In this document: positions 8,607-17,563 of the stretch, one piece after another
How the letters are laid out: every line of letters starts with the position of its first letter
Numbering within the stretch: the stretch's first letter is position 1
Source of the DNA: Halomonas campaniensis
Lineage (GTDB): Bacteria > Pseudomonadota > Gammaproteobacteria > Pseudomonadales > Halomonadaceae
Assembly (NCBI RefSeq): GCF_002211105.1
Contig: NZ_JPUA01000028.1
Coordinates: forward strand, 122,960-186,959
Length of the DNA stretch: 64,000 nt
Direction: 5' to 3'
Translations under genes and position numbers: made by a program
Notes under the pieces: generated by a model
The model's input: only the letters and a program-made list of their open reading frames with translations
What the model was told of the DNA's origin: nothing
Databases searched by the model: none

Positions 8607-9557
8607 TTACTTTCGATTAGTTGTCGCCGTTTTGCCAAGCGAGCCCATCTGTTGCCTAAGCCAGCCGTGACCGCTGACAAGCGTGATACCGATGATGACT
8701 AGCACTGCACCGATCAGAAAGCCTGGCTCAATAGGTTCGTTTAGCAGCCAAGCACCAAACCCAACCCCAAACAGCGGTGTCATGAAAGAAAGCACGCCAA
8801 TGCGCGAGGCTTGGTAGTGGCGTAACAGCCAGAACCACACTAGAAACCCGGCGAAGGAAACGATAACTGCCTGGAAGGCAAGGCTCGCCAACGCTAAAGG
8901 CGTAGGGTTGATAGCCAGTTGGTCAAGGGCTGCGGCCCCCATCAGCAATAGGATGAAAGCCGCTACTAATTGATAGAGCAAAGTTTGTTCGGCTGACACG
9001 TGAGCAAGACGTGAGGTGCGTACAACCACAGTGGTCGCACCCCAGGCAGCACCGGCCAGTAGAGCCAACAAATCGCCCCATAGCATCAAAGGACCGTTAT
9101 TGGTGTCAGCGGTTTCGGAAGGCAACAAGAACGCTATAGCGATACCGCCAAAGGCTAGCCCAATACCAGCCCATTGGAGAGGGGCCATGCGCTCATCGGG
9201 TACTAGGAAATGCAGTAATAATGAGGCAAATACTGGAGCAGTATATAGAAAAACCACGGTGTGCGAAGCCGAGGTGAAGCGCAGAGCTTCGCCCAGCAGT
9301 AAGTATTCAAGTGAGAACAGTACACCCACTGCTAAGCCTGGTTTCCAGCTACCATCACTAAACGACAAGCGCTGCCGCCTTGCGAACACGTATAGTCCAA
9401 TTAGCAAGGCGCCGATGCCAGAGCGCAGTGCAATCTGCAAAACGGGAGAGATATCATCACCCGTCGCCTTCAGGGCGACTTGTTGCATGCCCAGAGTAAG
9501 GCAAAAGACGAGCATCAGCCCGACAGCGTGAGAATCGAGTGATTGGCGGGGATCCAT
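8607..9557 (-). CDS. EamA/DMT superfamily exporter (cargo)
   Basis: This 316-aa inner-membrane protein has about ten hydrophobic segments in two EamA repeats. The first repeat includes GLMLVFCLTLGMQQVALK and the second starts near LLALLAGAAWGATTVVV. The family exports amino acids, metabolites or drugs; the substrate cannot be read here. Family hallmarks include the sequence around FTSASHTVVFLYTAPVFA and the closing helix before a short basic tail. It is divergent from the AraC-type regulator at 9671 (113-bp gap), which probably controls it. A terminator-like hairpin follows the stop. Confidence 0.88.
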   Translation of the reverse strand: MDPRQSLDSHAVGLMLVFCLTLGMQQVALKATGDDISPVLQIALRSGIGALLIGLYVFARRQRLSFSDGSWKPGLAVGVLFSLEYLLLGEALRFTSASHTVVFLYTAPVFASLLLHFLVPDERMAPLQWAGIGLAFGGIAIAFLLPSETADTNNGPLMLWGDLLALLAGAAWGATTVVVRTSRLAHVSAEQTLLYQLVAAFILLLMGAAALDQLAINPTPLALASLAFQAVIVSFAGFLVWFWLLRHYQASRIGVLSFMTPLFGVGFGAWLLNEPIEPGFLIGAVLVIIGITLVSGHGWLRQQMGSLGKTATTNRK

Positions 9558-9670
9558 GCTTCCTCCAAGGCAATTAGCTGCGAGAGGAGAGTATATATTT
9601 GGCGTATTTAAAAAATATAGCTAGGATTTGACATCCAATGCAGCTACTCAGACAAAGATAAAATACTGGT

Positions 9671-10465
9671 ATGGGACACTCTACAAGACATCTGCTTCTC
9701 CCGCCGTTCAGCAACCATCTGCCAGCTCCAGTGGTGTTCCGTACCGGATGTATGCCAGCTGGTGCAGCATATCCATACCACCGTCATGAGTGGGGCGAGT
9801 TTGTCTATTCGTATAGAGGGGTGGTAGAGGTCAAGGTTGGTGAGCGGCACTATCTTGCACCGCCCCAGTACGGCCTATGGTTACCGCCGCGGGTCGAACA
9901 TCAGGGGCTAAACCGCTATGAGGCAGTTCACTGCTCTGTCTATGTTGCATCTCCGCTGGCTGATGGCCTGCCTAGGGTGACCTGTGCGTTAACTATCAAT
10001 CCTTTGATTAAGTCTGTGCTTGATCATCTTCGCCGCCATCAGGTTCAAGCGCCTTACCCTGATGACGTCACGCGGCTGCTGCGGGTGTTGGTGGATCAGT
10101 TGGCTGCTGCGAAATGCGCTGGCAGTTACCTCCCCACCTCTGAGGACCCCCAGCTAGGCCAAGTACTGTCGTTAATCGAAGCTTCTCCCCATGATAACCG
10201 TACTCTTGCTGAGCTGGCCAAGACTGTTCACGCCACCGAGCGTACTTTAATGCGTCGTGCCCAACGCGACTTGGGAATGTCGCTATCAGAGTGGCGGCAG
10301 CGTTTGAGAGTTGTGAAAGCGATGTCTCTGCTCGAAACAGGAGCTAAAGTTGAAGGCGTCGCATTTGATCTTGGTTATTCAAGTGCCTCAGCATTTATCA
10401 CGATGTTCCGTCGCCTCACTGGTGAGACGCCAGATGAGTACCGCCGAAATTTTAAGCAACAGTAA
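9671..10465 (+). CDS. AraC family regulator with N-terminal cupin domain (cargo)
   Basis: This 264-aa protein has a small cupin sensor domain at residues about 25-95, with YPYHRHEWGEFVYSYRG as the metal/ligand-binding-type histidine stretch, and an AraC double helix-turn-helix at about 165-260 (VHATERTLMRRAQRDLGMS, then AFDLGYSSASAFITMFRR). Members of this group often control a divergent transporter gene; the EamA exporter at 8607-9557 fits. The ligand is unknown. The gene is followed by 124 bp without features before the convergent DUF1330 gene. Confidence 0.88.
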   Translation: MGHSTRHLLLPPFSNHLPAPVVFRTGCMPAGAAYPYHRHEWGEFVYSYRGVVEVKVGERHYLAPPQYGLWLPPRVEHQGLNRYEAVHCSVYVASPLADGLPRVTCALTINPLIKSVLDHLRRHQVQAPYPDDVTRLLRVLVDQLAAAKCAGSYLPTSEDPQLGQVLSLIEASPHDNRTLAELAKTVHATERTLMRRAQRDLGMSLSEWRQRLRVVKAMSLLETGAKVEGVAFDLGYSSASAFITMFRRLTGETPDEYRRNFKQQ

Positions 10466-10589
10466 TTTTTAGGTTGCTTATGGCGGTTGAGCCCAGAAGG
10501 TTGTCATAGGGAAAACTGCGACGAGACTATTTTCAATAGGGTCGGTCAAAAGAAGGCAGTCTCATATCAGCTAACGACCTCCAGTTTGA

Positions 10590-10883
10590 TCACCATGCAA
10601 ACTCGCCCTCTGTTATCAGCACCTCTCGCTTCGCAGCACGCAGAGCGTAGGATTTCGCCTCGACGTACGCAGGATCCTCGTAGCAGGCTTTGGCTTGTGA
10701 GTAGCTCGGAAATTCAACTACCAATACCCGGCTGCTACCTTGTGTCTCGACCAGGGCCCCTTGATCCAATACCTTGATTTTTGCATCGTACTTCTCCGAG
10801 ATAGGCCCCCACAAGCGCCCGTACTCCTTCTGCGCCTCCTGATCGATAACTTCTGAGGCGAAAATGATCCAATAGCCGCTCAT
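10590..10883 (-). CDS. DUF1330 family small protein (cargo)
   Basis: The 97-aa product has the dimeric ferredoxin-like fold signature of DUF1330: an opening GYWIIFASEVIDQEA, the central VLVVEFPSYSQAKACYEDPAY and a closing strand before ITEGEFAW. The biochemical role of the family is not settled; members often sit beside oxidoreductases or dehydrogenases. It lies 41 bp downstream of the flavodoxin-fold quinone reductase in the same direction, so the two probably form one transcript. Confidence 0.85.
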   Translation of the reverse strand: MSGYWIIFASEVIDQEAQKEYGRLWGPISEKYDAKIKVLDQGALVETQGSSRVLVVEFPSYSQAKACYEDPAYVEAKSYALRAAKREVLITEGEFAW

Positions 10884-10924
10884 AAACAGTTTCCTTTTTT
10901 TAGCAGGGGCGTACCCCGTGATAT

Positions 10925-11710
10925 TCAGCGCCGCTTGTTTGACTCAGCAGACTGTGCAAAAGACTGACCCGCGCTGGGATTCCATTGCACGCCAGACTGA
11001 GCGACCACTCCAGGCTTGAGCTGCTGGTTGTCGTCGTAATCTTCTCGGGGGTGGAAGAATAATGGAGTCAATTCATCCAGCCCATCTAGGTGTTGCTTAT
11101 ACGCGCTCAGATAATCCTCGCGTTGCTCTGCGCTGACTTGTGCCGGCATCCAGGCGGCAAAGGGTGGAAGCACGGTGAATCCGGTATAGGCGAGGACACC
11201 GTTATGAATCGGCCAGAGAATGTGGTTTAGATCGCCATCGATACCGTTCGGCTGATACAGAGAGCTGGCAGTCCCAGTCGTGAGACTCAGCAAGGCGCGT
11301 TTTCCCCTGAACATGCCCTTATCGTATTTGCGGCCAGAGGCATAGGCAAAACCACGACTTAGCACGCGATCGACCCAGCCTTTGAGAATGGCCGGCATTG
11401 AGAACCACCATATCGGAAATTGGAAAATCAAAAGATCTGCGTCTCTCACCTTGGCTTGCTCGCGAACCACATCGCCGCATACCCGCTCGCTTGCGTAAGC
11501 AATTTCCTGGGCCTTGGCAGGGTTGAAGTAGTCCCCCTCACCTAGGTCTGCAAACTCGTCAGGGCTTAGGGCTGGACTCCATCCCATCGCGTACAGATCA
11601 CTAACTTCGACGTGATATCCTCGGCTCGACAGGGTTTCAACCGCTGTCTTCGTTAACGCGGCATTGAATGAGCGCGGCTCGGGGTGAGCATGGACAATCA
11701 AGACATTCAT
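10925..11710 (-). CDS. NAD(P)H:quinone oxidoreductase, flavodoxin fold (cargo)
   Basis: This 261-aa protein belongs to the MdaB/KefF/NQO1 type of FMN- or FAD-dependent two-electron quinone reductases. Visible hallmarks are the N-terminal phosphate-binding start MNVLIVHAHPEPRSFNAAL, the flavin-contacting FQFPIWWFSMPAILKGWVDR (about 97-116), and LSLTTGTASSLY near 140. The likely role is reduction of quinones or other electrophiles without semiquinone formation. It is transcribed divergently from the LysR-type regulator at 11865, which is the likely controller, and leads into the DUF1330 gene. Confidence 0.88.
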   Translation of the reverse strand: MNVLIVHAHPEPRSFNAALTKTAVETLSSRGYHVEVSDLYAMGWSPALSPDEFADLGEGDYFNPAKAQEIAYASERVCGDVVREQAKVRDADLLIFQFPIWWFSMPAILKGWVDRVLSRGFAYASGRKYDKGMFRGKRALLSLTTGTASSLYQPNGIDGDLNHILWPIHNGVLAYTGFTVLPPFAAWMPAQVSAEQREDYLSAYKQHLDGLDELTPLFFHPREDYDDNQQLKPGVVAQSGVQWNPSAGQSFAQSAESNKRR

Positions 11711-11864
11711 AAATTGGACTCCTCTCTGGGTTCATGGTCTTAGAGGTGAGCTTCGTAATGCTACTCGAGCAAACGCCACGCACCAGGACGTTTTTTATTG
11801 TCGTAACGATAGTGCGCAGCCACAAATCATGTGTTCTCATGCCATGAAGGAGAAAAACTACGCC

Positions 11865-12758
11865 ATGAGATCCGATGCCCCATTGAAGGCAATAGCCTGT
11901 TTTGATGCAGTGATGTGCACGGGTAGCACTACCCTGGCGGCTGAGCGCCTTTTCGTGACACCTGGAGCGGTGGGTCAACAGATCCGAAAACTGGAGCAAT
12001 GGCTAGGAGTCCAGTTGTTCGTGCGCAGTGTCCGAAAGCTGACGCCGACAGAGTCCGCTCTCCGCTATTGGTCACAAATCAAACCTGCCCTTCAGCAGAT
12101 CCAACGGGCTAACGAAATGGTAATGGGGGAAAGGACAAATCGCGTAACCCTCAGTCTCCCCCCCGCGTTTGCCAATAGTTGGTTTGCGCGGCGCATGCAT
12201 GATTTCACCCGGCAATTTCCAAACACGAAACTTCACGTCAACGCTTCGCCCGCCCCAGTCGACCTGGTCATCGGCTCATACGATTTGGCGGTACGCCACT
12301 TCGACGGAGTTGATAACCGGCTGCATTCACGCCTGTTACTCGAAGATGAGGCACGGGTGTACTGCAGCCCTGGCTACAGAGCGCACTTACGGTTGAGCGA
12401 GGTAAACGATATCCGTAAGGCTACGCTGCTCTACACCACCTCTCATGCGAACTGGGCACACTGGCTCGCAGAGGCCGGCGTAAGTTCTGATGATGCATCG
12501 GGAGGGCTTCACTTTGATCAGTCGGAGCTTGCCATCGAGGCTGCACGTCGCAATCAGGGGATAGTGCTGACGAGTCCTTGGCTTGTAGAGGACGATATTG
12601 AGCAAGGAAGGCTTGTTCAGCTGTTTGAGCACGCAGTCTTCACAGGAAAGGCCTATTACATCGTCTACGGCAAAGAAATGGCTCTAAGTAGCGCTGCCCA
12701 GTGGCTCGCTGATTGGCTAGTAGACACTGCCCCAAAAAGCGATCTGGACCGCTTGTAA
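11865..12758 (+). CDS. LysR family transcriptional regulator (cargo)
   Basis: I placed the start at ATG 11865 because AAGGAG lies about 11 bases upstream; two further in-frame ATGs occur at 11829 and 11844. The 297-aa product has an N-terminal winged helix-turn-helix (ACFDAVMCTGSTTLAAERL, then TPGAVGQQIRKLEQWLG) and a periplasmic-binding-protein-like effector domain with VDLVIGSYDLAVRHFDG. The helix-turn-helix resembles the GcvA subgroup (tentative). It is divergent from the quinone reductase/DUF1330 pair, the usual LysR-target layout. Confidence 0.85.
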   Translation: MRSDAPLKAIACFDAVMCTGSTTLAAERLFVTPGAVGQQIRKLEQWLGVQLFVRSVRKLTPTESALRYWSQIKPALQQIQRANEMVMGERTNRVTLSLPPAFANSWFARRMHDFTRQFPNTKLHVNASPAPVDLVIGSYDLAVRHFDGVDNRLHSRLLLEDEARVYCSPGYRAHLRLSEVNDIRKATLLYTTSHANWAHWLAEAGVSSDDASGGLHFDQSELAIEAARRNQGIVLTSPWLVEDDIEQGRLVQLFEHAVFTGKAYYIVYGKEMALSSAAQWLADWLVDTAPKSDLDRL

Positions 12759-12905
12759 CCGAAAGAATCTGGAGAGCTGAATTTGCAGGAGTCGTGTCCT
12801 TGGATCATCCTTGCATTTAGTGCATCACTGAACTGCATTTTTGATGTATTGCCGCATCTTTCATCATGAGTGACGATCCTGGCATTGAACGGAGAGGCTC
12901 ATATC

Positions 12906-13880
12906 ATGCACACAGTCATACGCTTTGAAAGGCCCGGCCACCCTGAAGTCCTCGAAGCCTTTTTGGCCAAAGCACCTGCTCCCACTGAAGGCGAGGTGTT
13001 GCTCAAACAAAGAGCTGTTGGGGTTAATTTCCTGGACGTCACACAACGCAATGGTGCTGTGCCGATTCCGCTACCGTCCGGTCTTGGCCTTGAAGGTGCG
13101 GGCATCGTAGAGGCAATAGGATCCGGTGTAGAAGGGTTCCGACCGGGAGACCGAGTGGCCTACGCAACTGGGCCGCTGGGTGCCTATGCGGCTTCTAGAT
13201 GCATACCGGCTAGTCGCTTGGTAAAGCTACCTGATGACGTCAGCTTTGAGGATGCTGCCGCAGTCCTGTTCAAAGGCATCACTGCCCAGTACCTGCTCAA
13301 ATCCACCTACGAGGTAAAGGCAGGCACCAAAGTGATGATCTACGGCGTTGCTGGAGGTGTTGGTGACATCATGGCCCGGTGGGCCAAACACCTTGGGGCA
13401 TACGTTATTGGCGTGGTCTCAAGAGCCGTGAGTATCGATAAAGCCAAAGCCGCCGGATGCGATGACGTGTTTGTATTCGACGCCGAGCAACTACCGAGAC
13501 AAGTAGCAGCAGCGACTAATGGCGATAAGGTAGATGTGGTCTACGACCCTATTGGTCGAAGCACATTCAACTGTTCGCTGGAATGTCTTCGCCCACGGGG
13601 ACTGATGGTGTCGTTTGGGGCATCGTCCGGTGCGCCCGCTACGGTAGAGGTCAGTCAGCTCAATGCAAAAGGATCACTTTTCCTGACCCGCCCATCCTTG
13701 GCCGCACACACAGCGACTGATGCAGAGTATCAAGAACGAGCAGCTGACGTGATATCTGCGCTCCGAGCAGGGATCATCGTTGCCCGTATCTGGAGGACCT
13801 TTCCTCTGCTTGATGTGGCCCAGGCACACGAAGCCCTCGAAAGTGGCCACTCTCAGGGCACTATTGTACTGATTCCCTAG
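12906..13880 (+). CDS. Quinone oxidoreductase, zinc-free medium-chain dehydrogenase (cargo)
   Basis: I chose ATG 12906 (GGAGAGG upstream; the family starts at this point) over the longer frame from 12870. The 324-aa protein is close to QOR/crystallin-zeta: an N-terminal GroES-like domain (RAVGVNFLDVTQRNG, LGLEGAGIVEAIG) and a Rossmann domain with the nucleotide-binding loop YGVAGGVGDIMARWAKHLGA. The structural zinc cysteines of alcohol dehydrogenases are absent, as expected for QOR. It probably reduces quinones or alpha,beta-unsaturated carbonyls with NADPH. A LysR gene follows 14 bp downstream in the same direction. Confidence 0.87.
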   Translation: MHTVIRFERPGHPEVLEAFLAKAPAPTEGEVLLKQRAVGVNFLDVTQRNGAVPIPLPSGLGLEGAGIVEAIGSGVEGFRPGDRVAYATGPLGAYAASRCIPASRLVKLPDDVSFEDAAAVLFKGITAQYLLKSTYEVKAGTKVMIYGVAGGVGDIMARWAKHLGAYVIGVVSRAVSIDKAKAAGCDDVFVFDAEQLPRQVAAATNGDKVDVVYDPIGRSTFNCSLECLRPRGLMVSFGASSGAPATVEVSQLNAKGSLFLTRPSLAAHTATDAEYQERAADVISALRAGIIVARIWRTFPLLDVAQAHEALESGHSQGTIVLIP

Positions 13881-13894
13881 TGCTTGGATGATTC

Positions 13895-14806
13895 ATGCCC
13901 ATCGATAGCCGTCAGACTGACGAAATCACCGCATTACTGGCCGTAGAGACACATGGTTCGTTTGTGGCTGCCGGTAAATATCTTCAGCGTCACCCTTCGA
14001 TCCTATCGAAGCGGCTTTCAACACTTGAGGCTCGACTCGGTGTGCGCCTCGTTGAGCGCAGCACGAGACATGTCAGCCTCACTGACGCAGGTAAGCGCCT
14101 AGCGGCAAAGTTGCGACAGGCCACAGTCCTGATTGAGGAGGCCCAGCAAGAAGCGACCTCAGGTGCTGCTCAAGTCCGTGGTCACATGCGTATTGCCGTT
14201 CCTGGTGCAATGGGGCGGCTGTGGCTGGCACCAAGGCTGCCAAGTTTTCTCCTGGCTAATCCAGACATTTCCTTGGAGATAAGTCACAGTGAGCGCTTCG
14301 TGGACGTAATTAGCGAAGGCTTTGATGCAGCAATACGCGTGGGCGAGCTCAATGACAGCCGACTCATCGCTACCCCCATGGGAAACTATCAACGAATTCT
14401 GTGTGCGTCATCGAGCTATCTTGAGCGCCATGGCTACCCAAGCACGCCCCAGTGCTTAGTCAATCACAACTGTCTTGGGTTCTCTGGACTTTCTTCACAC
14501 CCCAATTGGCGCCTAATCAAAGGTCGAGAGAAAACCACCGTACGGGTCTCAGGATCGCTAACTGGTAACGATGGTGAAGCATTGCTACACGCTGCCATAG
14601 CAGGCGTTGGAATCCTTGGAGCTGGCGACTGGCTGTTTGATCAAGCGCTGAAGAGCGGCGAGGTTGTTCAGGTACTGCCAGAGTGGACACTTGGGCAACC
14701 AGGTCGAATCTACCTGATACGTCCATCACGAAAATACACAAGCGCCGTTACCCATGCATTCAAGGACTGGCTCAACAACCAGTTCGATGAAAGCACTGGA
14801 GCTTAG
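13895..14806 (+). CDS. LysR family transcriptional regulator (cargo)
   Basis: The 303-aa product has an N-terminal helix-turn-helix with ALLAVETHGSFVAAGKYL and LSKRLSTLEARLGVRLVERS, then the effector domain (VRGHMRIAVPGAMGRLWLAP, FDAAIRVGELNDSRL). It belongs to the DsdA/AaeR-like branch that often controls oxidoreductases. It starts 14 bp after the quinone oxidoreductase gene, so the two are likely cotranscribed, which is less common than the divergent layout of the other cargo pairs. Confidence 0.87.
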   Translation: MPIDSRQTDEITALLAVETHGSFVAAGKYLQRHPSILSKRLSTLEARLGVRLVERSTRHVSLTDAGKRLAAKLRQATVLIEEAQQEATSGAAQVRGHMRIAVPGAMGRLWLAPRLPSFLLANPDISLEISHSERFVDVISEGFDAAIRVGELNDSRLIATPMGNYQRILCASSSYLERHGYPSTPQCLVNHNCLGFSGLSSHPNWRLIKGREKTTVRVSGSLTGNDGEALLHAAIAGVGILGAGDWLFDQALKSGEVVQVLPEWTLGQPGRIYLIRPSRKYTSAVTHAFKDWLNNQFDESTGA

Positions 14807-14936
14807 TTTTTAAAAACTAGAATGAAAATTACAGGACAGTCGCCGTTATCGCGCAATACGCTAAAGGCTCGCGCTCGGATTATGGATTGTCAGTCGGTAT
14901 GTTACAGCCCGCTATTTGCCGAACAGGAACGTGTTC

Positions 14937-15848
14937 ATGCACTCTATTGATATTTTTCAAGTTAACTCATTTACACAAAAAGCGTTTGCGGGGAATCCCG
15001 CTGGGGTAGTACGGAACGCCCGTGGGCTGACGGATGAGATGATGCAGCTCATCGCGCGAGAAATGAACCTTTCCGAGACCGCATTTGTTTTTCCCTCCGG
15101 GGACTGCGACGGTGATGTAACAGTTCGATTTTTCACACCCAGCACTGAAGTGCCGATCTGCGGGCATGCCACGATAGCCGCGCATTTTGTTCTTGCTCGT
15201 ACAGGAAAAGGCCCAGGGGTCTGTACTCAACACACCGGAGCCGGCCCACTTAAAGTCGAAACAGCGGAAAAAGATGGTGCCTGCCAAATCTGGATGCATC
15301 AGAAAACAGCTGAATTCTCTCCAGCTTTCGATACGGCAATCAGTGAACGAATTGTCGCCGCACTTGGAATTGAATCTAGCGAGTTACTTGAAGGCTATCC
15401 ACTCCAAATCGTTTCCACTGGGCACTCCAAAGTCGTTATTCCGGTTCGAGATCGTGCGTCTATTGTACGCATGCAACCTGACAATAAAGAGTTGATTGAA
15501 ATCAGCAAGGCAATTGGCTGCAATGGTTTCTACCCTTGGACTTTCGACAGCCCGGACGCAGGGTGTCTCACTCATGGCCGTATGTTTGCTCCCGCTATTG
15601 GCATAGCAGAAGATCCGGTGACCGGTAATGCAAGTGGGTGTCTGGGTGCTTATTTGATTCGACACGGGTTGTTGCCGGTTGATAGCGACGGTTTGGCATC
15701 CTTCTATGCTGGTCAGGGGCACGAACTCAATAGGCCTGGCCGCGTTCTTGTAGAAGGAAGGCTAAGTCACCGAAACGACTCTATTTCTATCAAAATCGCA
15801 GGTGAGGCCGTGATAGTTATCGAAGGCCAGCTAGTGCTGCCCGAATGA
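14937..15848 (+). CDS. PhzF family isomerase-like protein (cargo)
   Basis: I chose ATG 14937 (CAGGA upstream), which gives the family-typical beginning MHSIDIFQVNSFTQKAF. The 303-aa protein has the duplicated diaminopimelate-epimerase-like fold: NPAGVV, MNLSETAFVF with the catalytic-type glutamate, ICGHATIAAHFVL, and EDPVTGNASGCLGAYL. PhzF proper isomerises a phenazine precursor, but most PhzF-family proteins lie outside phenazine loci and their substrates are unknown; no other phz gene is present here. The RidA-like remnant follows 6 bp after its stop. Confidence 0.88.
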   Translation: MHSIDIFQVNSFTQKAFAGNPAGVVRNARGLTDEMMQLIAREMNLSETAFVFPSGDCDGDVTVRFFTPSTEVPICGHATIAAHFVLARTGKGPGVCTQHTGAGPLKVETAEKDGACQIWMHQKTAEFSPAFDTAISERIVAALGIESSELLEGYPLQIVSTGHSKVVIPVRDRASIVRMQPDNKELIEISKAIGCNGFYPWTFDSPDAGCLTHGRMFAPAIGIAEDPVTGNASGCLGAYLIRHGLLPVDSDGLASFYAGQGHELNRPGRVLVEGRLSHRNDSISIKIAGEAVIVIEGQLVLPE

Positions 15849-15853
15849 AGTAA

Positions 15854-16252
15854 ATTGAGACTTGTGAAGCACCTACAGCCAATGGTCGTTACAGCCAAAC
15901 CATTGAGAGTGAGGGTGTAATTTACCTCTCAATGGAGCTCCCGATTGATCCGAAAACAGGAGCACTCGCTGAGACGCTAGCGGACCAGGCCAGACAACTT
16001 TTTCACAATTGCAGCAATATTCTGAAGGCCGCCCAGAGCTCACTGACGTGCTTACTAAGTGCGGCTATTTACCTGACGGACATGAACGATTGGAATCGTG
16101 TGAACGGCTTATTTGCTAATGCATTTGGGAATCACAAGCCTGCACGGGGTATGGGCTGCGTTCCGGCGCTCCGTTTTGGGGCCAAGATTAGCATCCAAAT
16201 GATCGCGGAAAGAAAGTGCCAGCGTTCAAACCGAAACTGTCTAAAGCTCTAG
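15854..16252 (+). pseudogene. RidA/YjgF family gene, probably damaged at the 5' end
   Basis: Homology to RidA proteins (reactive enamine/imine deaminases) runs through APTANGRYSQTIESEGVIYLS, then PIDPKTGAL and LFHNCSNILKAAQ. The frame from 15854 has no ATG, GTG or TTG until ATG 15932, which lies inside the conserved region, and the preceding codons are cut off by a TAA at 15851. The first possible initiator is a rare ATT at 15854. The conserved SGQ segment is changed to SME, and the C-terminal part lacks the usual RxxV...EIEAIA stretch. It is best read as a decaying gene. An intact RidA gene lies at 44182. Confidence 0.65.
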
Positions 16253-16280
16253 CGTGGTGACCCCACTCCCTGGATATTGC

Positions 16281-16350
16281 AGGGCTCTGTTTTGACAAGC
16301 AGGGCAAGCCGAAAGTTGCAAGTTCGCTTGCCCTGTTAAAACAGGGCCCT
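16281..16350. terminator. Long inverted repeat between convergent genes
   Basis: Two nested inverted repeats occupy this gap: an outer arm AGGGCTCTGTTTT with its mate AAAACAGGGCCCT, and an inner arm GCAGGGCAAGC with GCTTGCCCTGT, around a loop of about 16 bases. It lies between the RidA-like remnant (+) and the dehydrogenase gene (-), so a bidirectional terminator is the simplest reading. The stem is longer than usual. Confidence 0.55.
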
Positions 16351-16356
16351 GAGCAA

Positions 16357-17367
16357 TCAGAACTGAACCACAACTTTTCCGAAGTGCGCACCACTCTCCA
16401 AGTATCTTAGCGCGTCGCCAATTTCGTTGTATGAAAATATCCGATCAACTACTGGCCTGATCTTCTCCTGCCCAACGAATTTGTTCATATCCATAAACAT
16501 CTGCTTGGAGCCAGATTCAATGCCGTGGATTTGCACGTTCTTGGTGACAAAGTGGTAGGTGTTGATTGGCGCACTCAACCCTGCGATGAGGCCGATAAAA
16601 CTGATCGTGCCACTGGTCTTGATTGCCTTTAAGGATCTATTAAGGTTTGCACCGCCGACAACCTCGATAACATGGTCAACCCCTTTCCCATTCGTGATTT
16701 CGAGTACTTTGTCTTCCCAGTCTGGATATTTTTTGTAGTTGACTGCCGACGCTACGCCTAGCCGCTTGGCCTTCTCGATTTTCTCATCGCTGCTTGAAAT
16801 CAGGATCGGTATGCCACCTAGAGCGCTTACGAATTGGATGGCAAATAAAGATACCCCCCCGGTGCCCTGTATAAGAACACTTTCGCCCTGAGCCACCTGA
16901 CTGCGGCAAGACACTGCATGCCAAGCAGTTACCGCAGCAACTGGCAAGGTCGCTGCTTCAACCGGGCTTAAATGATCAGGGACTTTGACAACAGCATTTC
17001 GATGAAAGACTACCTGTTCTGAAAGAACGCCATCTGCGGCTGCACCGCCCAGCGGGTTCACATACTTTTCCTCGGTCAAGGGGCCGTCCAGCCACTCAGG
17101 TAAATAGATTCCGGCGACAATATCTCCTGCCTTCCACTCTGATACGTCTTTGCCTACATTGAGGACTACACCCACGCCATCGGAAACAGGGATTCTTCTC
17201 GACTGGGGTTTCCAGGTTGCGACCCCATTTATAACGAGGAGATCGCGGTAATTTAGGGACACAGCAAGCATTTTTACTAATATTTGGTCGGAACCAATGC
17301 TCTGCTGAGGAGGTGCAGTTAATTTAAGATTGACGATGCCATCGCCGACAGTAGTGTAAGCATTCAT
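16357..17367 (-). CDS. Medium-chain dehydrogenase/reductase, quinone oxidoreductase-like (cargo)
   Basis: This 336-aa protein has a GroES-like N-terminal domain (VSLNYRDLLVINGV, VPVSDGVGVVLNVG) and a Rossmann domain with LIQGTGGVSLFAIQFVSALGG and PVAAVTAWHAV. It lacks the full catalytic zinc-ligand set of classical alcohol dehydrogenases, so an NAD(P)H-dependent enone or quinone reductase is likely. The substrate is unknown. It is convergent with the RidA remnant, and about 200 bp without any recognisable feature separate its start from the IS630 remnant. Confidence 0.85.
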   Translation of the reverse strand: MNAYTTVGDGIVNLKLTAPPQQSIGSDQILVKMLAVSLNYRDLLVINGVATWKPQSRRIPVSDGVGVVLNVGKDVSEWKAGDIVAGIYLPEWLDGPLTEEKYVNPLGGAAADGVLSEQVVFHRNAVVKVPDHLSPVEAATLPVAAVTAWHAVSCRSQVAQGESVLIQGTGGVSLFAIQFVSALGGIPILISSSDEKIEKAKRLGVASAVNYKKYPDWEDKVLEITNGKGVDHVIEVVGGANLNRSLKAIKTSGTISFIGLIAGLSAPINTYHFVTKNVQIHGIESGSKQMFMDMNKFVGQEKIRPVVDRIFSYNEIGDALRYLESGAHFGKVVVQF

Positions 17368-17563
17368 GTATCTGTATCCTCCATAAATTTAGCCGGAGCA
17401 CATGGTTTCCTATGTGCGGTATGCGTCCGGAGAGCAGTATGTAAAGCTCCTTCATAGACATGCTAGCCATTAATCAGACTTACACAGCAGCCCTTACAGT
17501 ATTTTCCTACTACTACGAGTTTGCAGTACGCCTTCTCAGACAAGTAGCTCTACAGCTAAGTGC

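Noticed and set aside
14916..15848. Phenazine biosynthesis locus
   Set aside because: Only a PhzF-family gene is present; no phzA/B/C/D/E/G genes lie nearby, and most PhzF-family proteins are unrelated to phenazines.
16281..16350. Integron attC site
   Set aside because: The folded repeat lacks the GTTRRRY and RYYYAAC core boxes expected of attC, and there is no integrase gene in the window.
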